NCBI GenBank assembly: GCA_902462495.1
Contig: CABQCC010000068.1
Location: 1-8,253 of the forward strand
DNA from: an uncultured Eubacterium sp.
Lineage (GTDB): Bacteria; Bacillota; Clostridia; Oscillospirales; Acutalibacteraceae
Reading direction: 5' to 3'
Length of the DNA stretch: 8,253 nucleotides
The notes below the pieces were generated by a model. The model was not told the DNA's origin, did no database searches, and was given only the letters and a program-made list of their open reading frames with translations. The translations under genes and the position numbers were made by a program. Positions 1 to 6,412 of the stretch are shown here, piece after piece; the stretch's first letter is position 1; every line of letters begins with the position of its first letter.

Positions 1-365
1 AGGAATGCAAAGCACTCTGTTTCTTCTTCAAGGAGCATTTTGCCGAGGTTACCGTGGCCAAGACCAACCTTACGCTGATCGGCAACAGAACCCGGAATGC
101 AGAACGACTGAAGACCCTCGCCGATAGCAGCAGCAGCTTCAGCAGCTGACTTTACACCCTTTTTGATAGCGATTGCACAACCAACTGTGTATGCCCACTT
201 TGCGTTTTCAAAGCAGATTGGCTGGATGCCTTCAACGATTTTGTAAGGGTCAAAACCCTTAGCCTGGCAGATTTCTCTGCATTCTTCGATTGATTTAATA
301 TCGTATTTTTCAAGAACAGCAAGGATTTGCTTTTCTCTTCTTTCATATGATTCAAATAAAGCCAT
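1..365 (-). CDS. GGGtGRT-family protein, N-terminal 121 residues (C-terminus outside window)
   Basis: The frame starts at the ATG at 365-363 and is open to the left edge, so only the N-terminal third or so of the protein is present; I recall the family as roughly 330 residues long. The translation begins MALFESYERREKQ. It contains GIQPICFENAKWAYTVG (residues 46-62), an Ala-rich stretch (73-80), and the strongly conserved block SFCIPGSVADQRKVGLGHGN (87-106), followed by EEETECFAF at the edge. From memory these match the family named after a GGGtGRT motif, which lies further C-terminal and cannot be seen here. Cysteines are at 29, 33, 51, 63, 89 and 118. AGGAGG (373-378) sits 7 nt upstream of the start. 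It follows the NifU-like gene by 18 nt in one operon. Of 11 Ile codons 9 are ATC, a bias often seen in well-expressed genes. No function is established to my knowledge; an Fe-S-linked role is inferred only from the neighbour. Confidence 0.88.
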   Translation of the reverse strand, partial: MALFESYERREKQILAVLEKYDIKSIEECREICQAKGFDPYKIVEGIQPICFENAKWAYTVGCAIAIKKGVKSAAEAAAAIGEGLQSFCIPGSVADQRKVGLGHGNLGKMLLEEETECFAF

Positions 366-383
366 TATAATATCCTCCTACTC

Positions 384-1076
384 TTATTCTTTTCTTGGGT
401 CGATAACCTTAACAGCATCAGCAACACGGCCGTATTGACCCTGAGCCTTTTCGAATGCTGTGTTTGCATCGTCGCCTGCTTTGATGAAGTCCATCATCTT
501 GCCGAAGTTAACGAACTTGTAGCCGATGATTTCGTTGTCCTCATCAAGAGCGATACCTGTTACATAACCGTCTGTCATTTCGAGGTAGCGAGGACCAGCC
601 TTGCGAGTACCGTACATAGTACCAACCTGTGAACGAAGACCTTTACCGAGATCCTCAAGACCTGCACCGATTACCAAACCGTCATCAGAGAAAGCACTCT
701 GTGTACGACCGTAAACGATCTGGAGGAAGAGTTCTCTCATTGCTGTATTGATAGCGTCACAAACAAGGTCTGTGTTGAGAGCTTCAAGAATTGTTCTGCC
801 AGGGAGGATTTCTGATGCCATAGCAGCAGAGTGAGTCATACCTGAGCAACCGATTGTTTCTACAAGAGCTTCTTCAATTACGCCGTTTTTAACATTAAGT
901 GTGAGCTTGCAAGTACCCTGCTGTGGAGCACACCAACCTACACCGTGTGTAAAGCCGGAAATATCCTTGATTTCCTTTGCCTTAACCCACTTTGCTTCTT
1001 CCGGGATAGGAGCAGCACCGTGAGCAACGCCCTGTGCTACAGGACACATTGTTTCAACTTCATGTGAATAAACCAT
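384..1076 (-). CDS. NifU/IscU-like iron-sulfur cluster assembly scaffold protein (divergent, C-terminally extended)
   Basis: This 230-residue protein resembles the NifU N-terminal (IscU-type) scaffold, which holds a nascent Fe-S cluster on conserved cysteines and passes it to client proteins in the cytoplasm. The core at about residues 43-120 has the NifU-like strand pattern LTLNVKNGVIEEALVETIGC, then GCSGMTHSAAMASE (76-89), aligning with the IscU block GCGSAIASSS, then PGRTILEAL (92-100), aligning with GKTLDEA. Cysteines are at 11, 49, 56, 77 and 106. Cys77 aligns well with the second scaffold cysteine. The first ligand could be Cys49 or Cys56, since no CGD motif is visible, and Cys106 may be the third. 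About 110 further residues (121-230) are absent from plain IscU, including a GLEDLGKGLRSQVGTMYGTR region. AAGGAG (1085-1090) lies 8 nt before the ATG. It is first in an operon with the GGGtGRT-family gene. The family call is fairly firm; true scaffold activity is inferred. Confidence 0.85.
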   Translation of the reverse strand: MVYSHEVETMCPVAQGVAHGAAPIPEEAKWVKAKEIKDISGFTHGVGWCAPQQGTCKLTLNVKNGVIEEALVETIGCSGMTHSAAMASEILPGRTILEALNTDLVCDAINTAMRELFLQIVYGRTQSAFSDDGLVIGAGLEDLGKGLRSQVGTMYGTRKAGPRYLEMTDGYVTGIALDEDNEIIGYKFVNFGKMMDFIKAGDDANTAFEKAQGQYGRVADAVKVIDPRKE

Positions 1077-1236
1077 TTTCTAAACTCCTTACTTTTAATT
1101 TAGAATAAATTTTTAAAATTTACCGTCTTTATTATACCCAATAAGTTTCTTGTATTCAAGTAAAAATATTAATATTAAGCATTTTTTGACAAATTATACA
1201 CAAAATAGTTAAATATTTACTTCTTAATTATCAGTT
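1077..1236. other. AT-rich intergenic region, no gene
   Basis: These 160 bases separate the glycosyltransferase operon from the NifU-like operon, both leftward. Besides the promoter at 1131-1159 I see no GC-rich stem followed by a T-run on the minus strand, so there is no clear intrinsic terminator for the upstream glycosyltransferase genes. A second TATAAT-like hexamer on the minus strand (1193-1198) lacks a convincing -35. Confidence 0.6.
1131..1159 (-). promoter_or_regulatory. Sigma-A-type promoter for the NifU-like/GGGtGRT operon
   Basis: On the minus strand TTGAAT (1154-1159) and TATAAT (1131-1136) are separated by exactly 17 bp. This places transcription start near 1124 and gives a leader of about 48 nt before the ATG at 1076. 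DNA just upstream of the -35 is very AT-rich and contains a 12-bp perfect palindrome (AATATTAATATT, 1165-1176), which could act as an UP element. The -35 overlaps the imperfect palindrome CTTGTATTCAAG (1149-1160), a possible operator. There is no experimental evidence for any regulator. Confidence 0.72.
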
Positions 1237-2277
1237 TCAGTGAATAATTTTATGTTTTGCTCTTGAAAGAATAACTCTCATTCGCTTGTAGTTTTTCTGC
1301 TCGGCAACCGGATACTTCTTTGCAAGTTCCTTGACCGCCTTGCTGTCGGGATAAGCCTTTGAGAGAGCGTGATAAATTTCTACGCATTTTGCTCGAAGCT
1401 GTGAATTTACAGAGGCTTGAGCGTTTTCAAACAGCGGTGAAACAAAGCTTGAAATAAGTTCCTTTGCAAACTTCTTGTCCGTGAATTTTGAAGCACGGTT
1501 GATTGTTTGCAAAAGCGAGTTTGCACAGCCGAGGCTGTAATCCAAATTGTGGGTATGCTCAAATTCGTAAAAACGCTTGAAATCACAGAGATATGCGTCA
1601 CGATTTATGAAATAAACATTGCTTGATTTTGCAAAAAGTTTTGTCAAAAATTCCACATTTCTCGGTGTGTTGAGCCTTGAAAATTCAGCCTCGGCAGAGT
1701 GAACAACCTCTGTTTTGAACATCTTGTTGTATATGGAATTGTCTTTGACCAAAACGCTTTGTTTTTCGGCAAAATTCTTGCTTTCGTCATTTTTGTAAAC
1801 CTCGGTTGCAACAGGCGAAATTTCAATTTGCTTGCCTCGTTGTTTGATTGAATTTGCAATCAAAATGTCGGCGTTTTTTTCGACTGCACGGTTGTACATA
1901 ATTTCGAGAATATCTTTTGTGAAAACACAGCCCTGCGACAGGAACATAATATATTCGCCGTTTGCACTTTTTGTTGCGGTATTGAGGGCGGTGTACGGTG
2001 CTTCCTTGTCGGCAGAAATGAATTCAAATTCAAGTCCCGTGTCGTCAAGATATTCGTGGATATTCTTGATTTTTGCAATCTTTTTGTCGGTTTTTACAAA
2101 GTCGGGAACATTGCCGTTTTTGTTTTTGTCGTAGCCGTTTGGAGCTTTGAATTTGCGAAAATCAACGATAATCAGCTCAACTTCGTTGCCGATGCTTTGA
2201 CGCTTGATTGAAAGGACTGCACGCTTAACATCCGAGCACAATTCGTATAGCGGAAGAATGACCGTAATTTTTTTCAT
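1237..2277 (-). CDS. Glycosyltransferase family 2-like protein with degenerate catalytic motifs
   Basis: This 346-residue protein opens with KKITVILPLYE (2-12), the first beta strand of a GT-A nucleotide-sugar-binding fold, continues with ELIIVDF (34-40), and has GEYIMFLSQGC (107-117). The last block is homologous to GKYIMYLDADD in the upstream gene, but the metal-binding DXD is replaced by SQG. The usual DDGS after the second strand reads VDFR and is followed by an insertion of about 40 residues rich in Lys, Asn and Asp. The C-terminal part (about 245-346) is helical and basic, ending RAKHKIIH. No signal peptide or membrane helix is evident. Its ATG directly follows the stop of the GT2-TagF gene (TAAATG), and its AAGGAGG (2286-2292) lies inside that gene, implying translational coupling. 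It probably acts in the same surface-polymer pathway. Whether it is an active transferase or an accessory subunit is uncertain. Confidence 0.82.
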   Translation of the reverse strand: MKKITVILPLYELCSDVKRAVLSIKRQSIGNEVELIIVDFRKFKAPNGYDKNKNGNVPDFVKTDKKIAKIKNIHEYLDDTGLEFEFISADKEAPYTALNTATKSANGEYIMFLSQGCVFTKDILEIMYNRAVEKNADILIANSIKQRGKQIEISPVATEVYKNDESKNFAEKQSVLVKDNSIYNKMFKTEVVHSAEAEFSRLNTPRNVEFLTKLFAKSSNVYFINRDAYLCDFKRFYEFEHTHNLDYSLGCANSLLQTINRASKFTDKKFAKELISSFVSPLFENAQASVNSQLRAKCVEIYHALSKAYPDSKAVKELAKKYPVAEQKNYKRMRVILSRAKHKIIH

Positions 2278-4953
2278 TTACTTTTCCTCCTTGTTTTCAG
2301 ACATAAGATATTGATACAAATCCTCGCAACAGTTTTCAAGCGGATAGTAGAAGTTTTCCATTCTGTCCTTGAACGGCTCTTCAACTTCAAAGCCGTTGTT
2401 GATTGCTTTTTCGATTGCGTCAACAGCCCCTTGCGGGTCTTTTGAAAGTGTGCCGAATGCTTTATCATACGGCATATCAAGTTCACGGTAGTGGTTCATA
2501 CCCGAAATGAATTCGATGTAGTCAGGCACAAAATAGTGAATAGGGCGGTTGAGATAAGCGTAGTCAAAAACAAATGACGAAAAGTCGGTCAAAAACATTT
2601 TGTAGTCGCTCAAATCAACCTTGTTGTTTGTGATGTTTACACGGTCGCTGTTGATTGTAACGGTTTGTTTGTACGGCTCATAGAAATTCGGATGAAGCTT
2701 GACATCAAGGTACAAATCGTTGTCCTCCAGCAACTTGTGAAGTTTTGGACTGTTGATGAATTCGGTGATGTTTTTGTAGTAGTTTGATGACTTCAGCTTT
2801 TCGATGCAGGTTTCACGCTGAAGCTTTGATTCGGTGACAGAAAGTGCACCGATGAGATAGCTTCTCCATGACGGGGCAAAGATGATTCGGTTCTTTGCGG
2901 GTGCGTTTCTGTCGATATGGTCGTATCGAGGCATACCGCATTCAATGAGTTGGTCGGCACGCCAACCGTAGTTTTTCATAAGGTTTTCTTTTTCGAACGG
3001 TGAGGAGATAACAACCTTGTCAACCAATCTGCTCTCGGATGAATAGTACCACGGAAGTTTTGCGTGCAAAATGCCGTGTTGAAGATAGATTATTTCCGAA
3101 TTTAACAAGTCGAGATAATCGTTTTCTTCGTCCTCCTCAATAAACGGATTTATGCAGTCGTGCTCTGAATACGAGGTCAAGATTTTTTCGGCATTCAAAT
3201 ACAAATCTTTGTGATGTGTTGAGCCGAACGAAACCAAATGACTGTACATTTCAGGAGTGAATTGCTCTTTGATTTCGCTGAAATCCTTGGTGATAATGTA
3301 ATATCTTTCAACACCGTCTTGCTTGTCCCAATCGTTCAGGAACTGATAATATCCGTTGTCGTAGTCAACGGTGTAGCAGTCGCAATAAAGCCAAATTCTG
3401 CGGTTTGCATATTTTTTGCAACTTACACGATGATTGTAAATTCTTGTTTGTTTGATATATTCTTTGTCTATAAATGAACGCTTCTCGTCGAATTCTTCGG
3501 GAGTCAGCGGAGCAACAACAAGATTGTTGTCGTCAAGTGCAATTTCTGCATTTGAAATTACATAACTGCTTCTCATATCATCATAGAACGGAAGATTTGG
3601 TGCTGCTTTTAGTTTTGTGATGCACTCCATACCGTCGATTTTAACAAAAAATTCAATTGATTTTTTGCAGTCGATAGGTGTCGTATAGTAGAATGCCCAG
3701 AAGTTGTTTGTTTTTGTTTTGCATCTGTAATAGCTGTATGATGACAGGAACAAATCAATCTCTTTGTCAATCTTTTTGCCATTTTCGTAAACAACAATTT
3801 TCGGCTTGTCCAAATAGTTGAAAAGCGGTGACTTGATGTGCCCCAAAAATGTCATTTCGTTGTTGTGAACCGAAATTCTTTTCATCATAATTTCTATTTT
3901 TCTGCAAAAATACGAAACCTGAGAATTGTCGGAGTTAATCAAGAATACTCCTCGCTTTGAAACGAAAGGATAAACAGGATTGTTTTCCTTTAAACAAAGG
4001 AAGTATTGCTTGTGGAAGTTGCTGACTGTCGGGTGAGCGTTGATAACATCTGCGTCAATTTGATTGAGCAAGTTGATGAGGCGCTGATATTCTTTTTTGT
4101 ATGCCTCACCTTCCAAATGCCATGGATACAAGATGTCGCTTCTGTTTTTCCAATTCATATCGTGAAAAACGATAGCTTGGATGTATTTTGGTATTTTGCC
4201 CGGTTCGTATTGCGCAAAGAGCCATTCAAAATATTTTGTTGATTTTTCAAAGATGTTTTGAGGATAGAACTTGCTGATTGTGGTGCTTCCCTCGTGTCTG
4301 AAATAATTGTAGCTTGCTTCACGACAAAAGCCGATTTTCATTTTGTCCATCAGCATAATTGTGATATATTTTTGGTCTTCCTGCAACAAAAGATTAGGGT
4401 CAAAAAGATTGTTGTTGCCCGGCTTATTCTTGACACAGATATTCATTGTTGTTTGCACAATGTATATGTTGTTAAAATCGTTCAAATCATAAATGCCTGT
4501 TTGTCTTAAAATATGGTATCTTGTGTGTGCCGGAGTTTTTTCCATTTCAGGAAGAATGTATTGAGTAAGAGGAAATGTAACCAAGTCAACCTCATCGTAG
4601 TGCTCGTCAAAAAATGCGACAACATTTTTAACTGTTTCGCTTGAATATGTGTCGTCGGCATCGAGGTACATAATGTATTTTCCACGAGCCTTGTCTATTC
4701 CAAAATTACGAGCCTTTGAAACACCGCCGTTTTCCTTTTGATACAGCTTGAAACTGCTGTATTTTTCGGCGTATTTCTTGCAGATTTCGGCGCTTCTGTC
4801 AACAGAGCCGTCATCAATCATCAGCACTTCCATTTCGTCAATGTCAAAAATTTGATTGACCAACGAATCAAGGGTGTTTGAAATGAATTCTTCAGAATTG
4901 TAAATCGGAATGATTATTGAAACTTTATAATCAAATTTGGTGTTACTGTCCAT
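2278..4953 (-). CDS. Bifunctional family 2 glycosyltransferase / CDP-glycerol:glycerophosphate glycerophosphotransferase (TagF/TagB-like)
   Basis: This 891-residue protein has two catalytic modules. The N-terminal GT2 module (about 10-240) shows VSIIIPIYNSEEFI (11-24), MIDDGS (45-50), ENGGVSKARNFGID (74-87), the metal-binding DADD (98-101) and QED (191-193), all expected for an active GT-A enzyme. A linker and probable beta-rich domain (about 355-460) precedes the C-terminal Glyphos_transf module (about 515-885). That module has YLQHGIL with His626, APSWR (693-697), KLHPN with His754, and TDFSSFVFDY (789-798). These match the two catalytic histidines and acceptor-site motifs of TagF-type enzymes, which polymerise glycerol-phosphate (or ribitol-phosphate in TarL types) from CDP-activated donors at the inner membrane face. 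No signal peptide or membrane span is evident. The start is set by GAGG (4961-4964) 7 nt before the ATG. The fusion is known in Firmicutes cell-wall or capsule loci. The exact donor sugar and alditol cannot be read from sequence. Confidence 0.92.
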   Translation of the reverse strand: MDSNTKFDYKVSIIIPIYNSEEFISNTLDSLVNQIFDIDEMEVLMIDDGSVDRSAEICKKYAEKYSSFKLYQKENGGVSKARNFGIDKARGKYIMYLDADDTYSSETVKNVVAFFDEHYDEVDLVTFPLTQYILPEMEKTPAHTRYHILRQTGIYDLNDFNNIYIVQTTMNICVKNKPGNNNLFDPNLLLQEDQKYITIMLMDKMKIGFCREASYNYFRHEGSTTISKFYPQNIFEKSTKYFEWLFAQYEPGKIPKYIQAIVFHDMNWKNRSDILYPWHLEGEAYKKEYQRLINLLNQIDADVINAHPTVSNFHKQYFLCLKENNPVYPFVSKRGVFLINSDNSQVSYFCRKIEIMMKRISVHNNEMTFLGHIKSPLFNYLDKPKIVVYENGKKIDKEIDLFLSSYSYYRCKTKTNNFWAFYYTTPIDCKKSIEFFVKIDGMECITKLKAAPNLPFYDDMRSSYVISNAEIALDDNNLVVAPLTPEEFDEKRSFIDKEYIKQTRIYNHRVSCKKYANRRIWLYCDCYTVDYDNGYYQFLNDWDKQDGVERYYIITKDFSEIKEQFTPEMYSHLVSFGSTHHKDLYLNAEKILTSYSEHDCINPFIEEDEENDYLDLLNSEIIYLQHGILHAKLPWYYSSESRLVDKVVISSPFEKENLMKNYGWRADQLIECGMPRYDHIDRNAPAKNRIIFAPSWRSYLIGALSVTESKLQRETCIEKLKSSNYYKNITEFINSPKLHKLLEDNDLYLDVKLHPNFYEPYKQTVTINSDRVNITNNKVDLSDYKMFLTDFSSFVFDYAYLNRPIHYFVPDYIEFISGMNHYRELDMPYDKAFGTLSKDPQGAVDAIEKAINNGFEVEEPFKDRMENFYYPLENCCEDLYQYLMSENKEEK
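2286..2292 (-). promoter_or_regulatory. Ribosome binding site inside the preceding gene (coupled translation)
   Basis: AAGGAGG on the minus strand lies 8 nt upstream of the ATG at 2277 and within the last codons of the GT2-TagF gene. The stop codon of that gene (2280-2278) touches the ATG with no gap. This fixes the start of the second glycosyltransferase and suggests that ribosomes finishing the first gene reinitiate on the second. Confidence 0.8.
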
Positions 4954-5001
4954 TCTATTTCCTCTTTTGTTTATGCGTTTAATGCGATTTTTCCATTCTT
5001 T

Positions 5002-5030
5002 ATTATACTTTAAAATATTAGATATATCAA
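5002..5030 (-). promoter_or_regulatory. Sigma-A-type promoter for the surface-polymer glycosyltransferase operon
   Basis: The minus strand carries TTGATA (5025-5030) and TATAAT (5002-5007) with a 17-bp spacer. Transcription would start near 4995, leaving a leader of about 42 nt before the ATG at 4953. It lies in the 111-nt AT-rich gap downstream of the cation exporter. I see no GC-rich terminator hairpin for the exporter in the same gap, so some read-through is possible. Nearby TATAAT-like hexamers (for example 5035-5040) lack a good -35. Confidence 0.72.
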
Positions 5031-5064
5031 TAGAATTATAAAATAATTGCCTTGATATATTACA

Positions 5065-6219
5065 TTATATAAATGAATGTTCAATCACCATCACGAGTTC
5101 AAGTGATGGGTCTTTTTCTTTAAAGCGTTTTGTAAGGTCGGCGCTGATTTTTGCTTTTTCGCCGTCATCACAAAACGGAATAATCAAATCAAAAATGAGG
5201 TTTGTGTGCGTTTCGCCTTTAACAACTCTGAAATCGTGGAAGGTGAAATCGCTGTCATAATCTGCAATAATCTCTTTTGCAAGAGCCTTGTAGCGGTCAA
5301 CCTCTTTGTCGTCAATAACAATCGGGTCCATATGTATGCACATAATTATGCCGAGCTCCTTGTTGATTTTTGATTCAACATTGTCGATGATATCGTGGAG
5401 TTTCATTACATCGATGTTTGACGGCACTTCTGCGTGAGCACTTGCGATAATTCTGCCCGGTCCGTAGTCGTGAACAATCAAATCGTGCACGCCGAGGATG
5501 TATTCAGGCTCAAGCATAATGCGTTCAATATTGTCAACAAGTTCTTTTTTCGGCGGTTGACCGAGAAGCGGAGAAATAATCTCCTTTGCAATGTCGATAC
5601 CGCCCAAAAGAATGATGACCGCAACGCACAAACCGATTGCACCGTCTATCCACGCAATCTTGAAAATGTGGGTTATGCAAAGTGCAAGGATTGTTGCACC
5701 GGTTGAAATGCAGTCGTTGAGGCTGTCCTGACGAACTGCTTTTAGGTTGATGTTGTCGGTGTGCTTGTAAAGTCGGTTGTTGAAATATGCCATCCACAAT
5801 TTAACAAGGATTGACGCACCGAGAATAATAATGTATACAAAGCTGAAATTCAGTTCTTCGGGATTGATGATTTTTTGCACAGAACTTTTTGCAAGTTCAA
5901 AGCCCATAATGAGAATAAGTGCCGACACGGCAAGAGCCGAGATGTATTCCATTCTGCCGTGACCGAAAGGGTGTTCCTTGTCCACAGGCTTTTTTGAAAG
6001 CCTTGCACCGACGATTGTGACGCCGTTTGACGCAACATCAGAAAGGTTGTTGAGTGCGTCAGCCGTGATTGAGATAGATCCTGACAACTTGCCGACTATG
6101 AATTTGAAAACAGCAAGCAATATGTTGCAAATAATGCCCACTCCGCCGCTCATAACCGCAAAAGCTTCTCTGTCAAATTTTTTCTTTTCACCGAGATTGA
6201 TTAAAAATCGAGTCAACAT
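5065..6219 (-). CDS. Cation diffusion facilitator (CDF) family metal exporter, manganese-type site residues
   Basis: CDF proteins are proton-coupled dimeric inner-membrane exporters of divalent metals. This 384-residue protein has six predicted membrane segments (about 22-42, 49-70, 91-110, 127-147, 164-184, 189-208) and the family-typical EHPFGHGRMEYI loop (82-93). In TM2 the site reads ADALNNLSD, giving Asn57 and Asp61; in TM5 RQDSLND gives Asp165 and Asp169. This Asn-Asp/Asp-Asp set is the pattern described for MntE-type manganese exporters, whereas zinc exporters usually have His-Asp/His-Asp. Mn(II) is therefore the best guess, not proven. A cytoplasmic dimerisation domain (about 223-300) is followed by a second domain of similar layout (about 308-384). 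I chose the ATG at 6219 because GAGGTG precedes it and a promoter lies within the reading frame further upstream; the frame could otherwise extend to 6288 (407 residues). It is a single-gene unit, divergent from the acyl-CoA synthetase. Confidence 0.9.
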   Translation of the reverse strand: MLTRFLINLGEKKKFDREAFAVMSGGVGIICNILLAVFKFIVGKLSGSISITADALNNLSDVASNGVTIVGARLSKKPVDKEHPFGHGRMEYISALAVSALILIMGFELAKSSVQKIINPEELNFSFVYIIILGASILVKLWMAYFNNRLYKHTDNINLKAVRQDSLNDCISTGATILALCITHIFKIAWIDGAIGLCVAVIILLGGIDIAKEIISPLLGQPPKKELVDNIERIMLEPEYILGVHDLIVHDYGPGRIIASAHAEVPSNIDVMKLHDIIDNVESKINKELGIIMCIHMDPIVIDDKEVDRYKALAKEIIADYDSDFTFHDFRVVKGETHTNLIFDLIIPFCDDGEKAKISADLTKRFKEKDPSLELVMVIEHSFI

Positions 6220-6222
6220 ATT

Positions 6223-6228
6223 CACCTC
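6223..6228 (-). promoter_or_regulatory. Ribosome binding site that decides the CDF exporter start
   Basis: GAGGTG on the minus strand, with its GAGG core 5 nt from the ATG at 6219, is the only good Shine-Dalgarno match near the possible starts. The upstream ATG at 6288 lies beyond the -35 of the predicted promoter and could not be on the transcript made from it. Confidence 0.75.
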
Positions 6229-6246
6229 GTTAGATAATATTTTTAT

Positions 6247-6275
6247 ATTATACCAATTATTACAGGCATTTTCAA
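6247..6275 (-). promoter_or_regulatory. Promoter for the CDF exporter, with extended -10
   Basis: The minus strand carries TTGAAA (6270-6275), a 17-bp spacer and TATAAT (6247-6252) preceded by TGG, which makes an extended -10. The expected start near 6240 leaves a leader of only about 20 nt. There is therefore no room for a manganese (yybP-ykoY) riboswitch between this promoter and the gene. Confidence 0.74.
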
Positions 6276-6380
6276 CCAATATATACAATCTCAGCCCATA
6301 CTTATGCGGTCAAAAGTGAACTTATTATAAAATAACTATTAATAATTGCTAAAAAGGTGGATTTTTATTTGCTAATTAGT

Positions 6381-6386
6381 TATAAT
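6381..6386 (+). promoter_or_regulatory. Candidate -10 element for the acyl-CoA synthetase gene
   Basis: A perfect TATAAT lies 33 nt upstream of the ATG at 6420, suggesting transcription start near 6393. The hexamer 17 bp upstream (6358-6363, TGGATT) matches the -35 consensus at only three positions, so the promoter may be weak or activator-dependent. An AT-rich inverted repeat (TTATT/AATAA arms, 6322-6335) lies further upstream in the divergent region. Confidence 0.42.
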
Positions 6387-6406
6387 ACCGATACATCGCA
6401 AAGATT

Positions 6407-6412
6407 AAGGAG
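6407..6412 (+). promoter_or_regulatory. Ribosome binding site that decides the acyl-CoA synthetase start
   Basis: AAGGAG is placed 7 nt before the ATG at 6420. The longer in-frame start, GTG at 6357, has no comparable ribosome binding site and lies upstream of the candidate -10 at 6381-6386. The N-terminus is therefore MNTPKAPWLKYFG. Confidence 0.82.

Noticed and set aside
152..355. 67-residue open frame on the minus strand overlapping the GGGtGRT gene
   Set aside because: It lies in another frame of the same strand, and the true frame from the ATG at 365 gives a protein with recognisable conserved blocks and a good ribosome binding site.
1193..1198. Second TATAAT on the minus strand upstream of the NifU-like gene
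   Set aside because: The hexamer at the -35 distance (AGTAAA) is poor; the promoter at 1131-1159 is far better. A weak secondary start is not excluded.
1186..1214. TTGACA on the plus strand (1186-1191) as a rightward promoter
   Set aside because: The matching -10 position reads TTAAAT, and transcription would run antisense into the glycosyltransferase with no plus-strand gene there.
6220..6246. Manganese (yybP-ykoY) riboswitch in front of the CDF exporter
   Set aside because: The leader predicted from the extended -10 promoter is only about 20 nt, too short for any known riboswitch fold.
6322..6335. AT-rich inverted repeat TTATT/AATAA as an operator in the divergent region
   Set aside because: It is short, consists only of A and T in AT-rich DNA, and no second copy or known regulator motif supports it.
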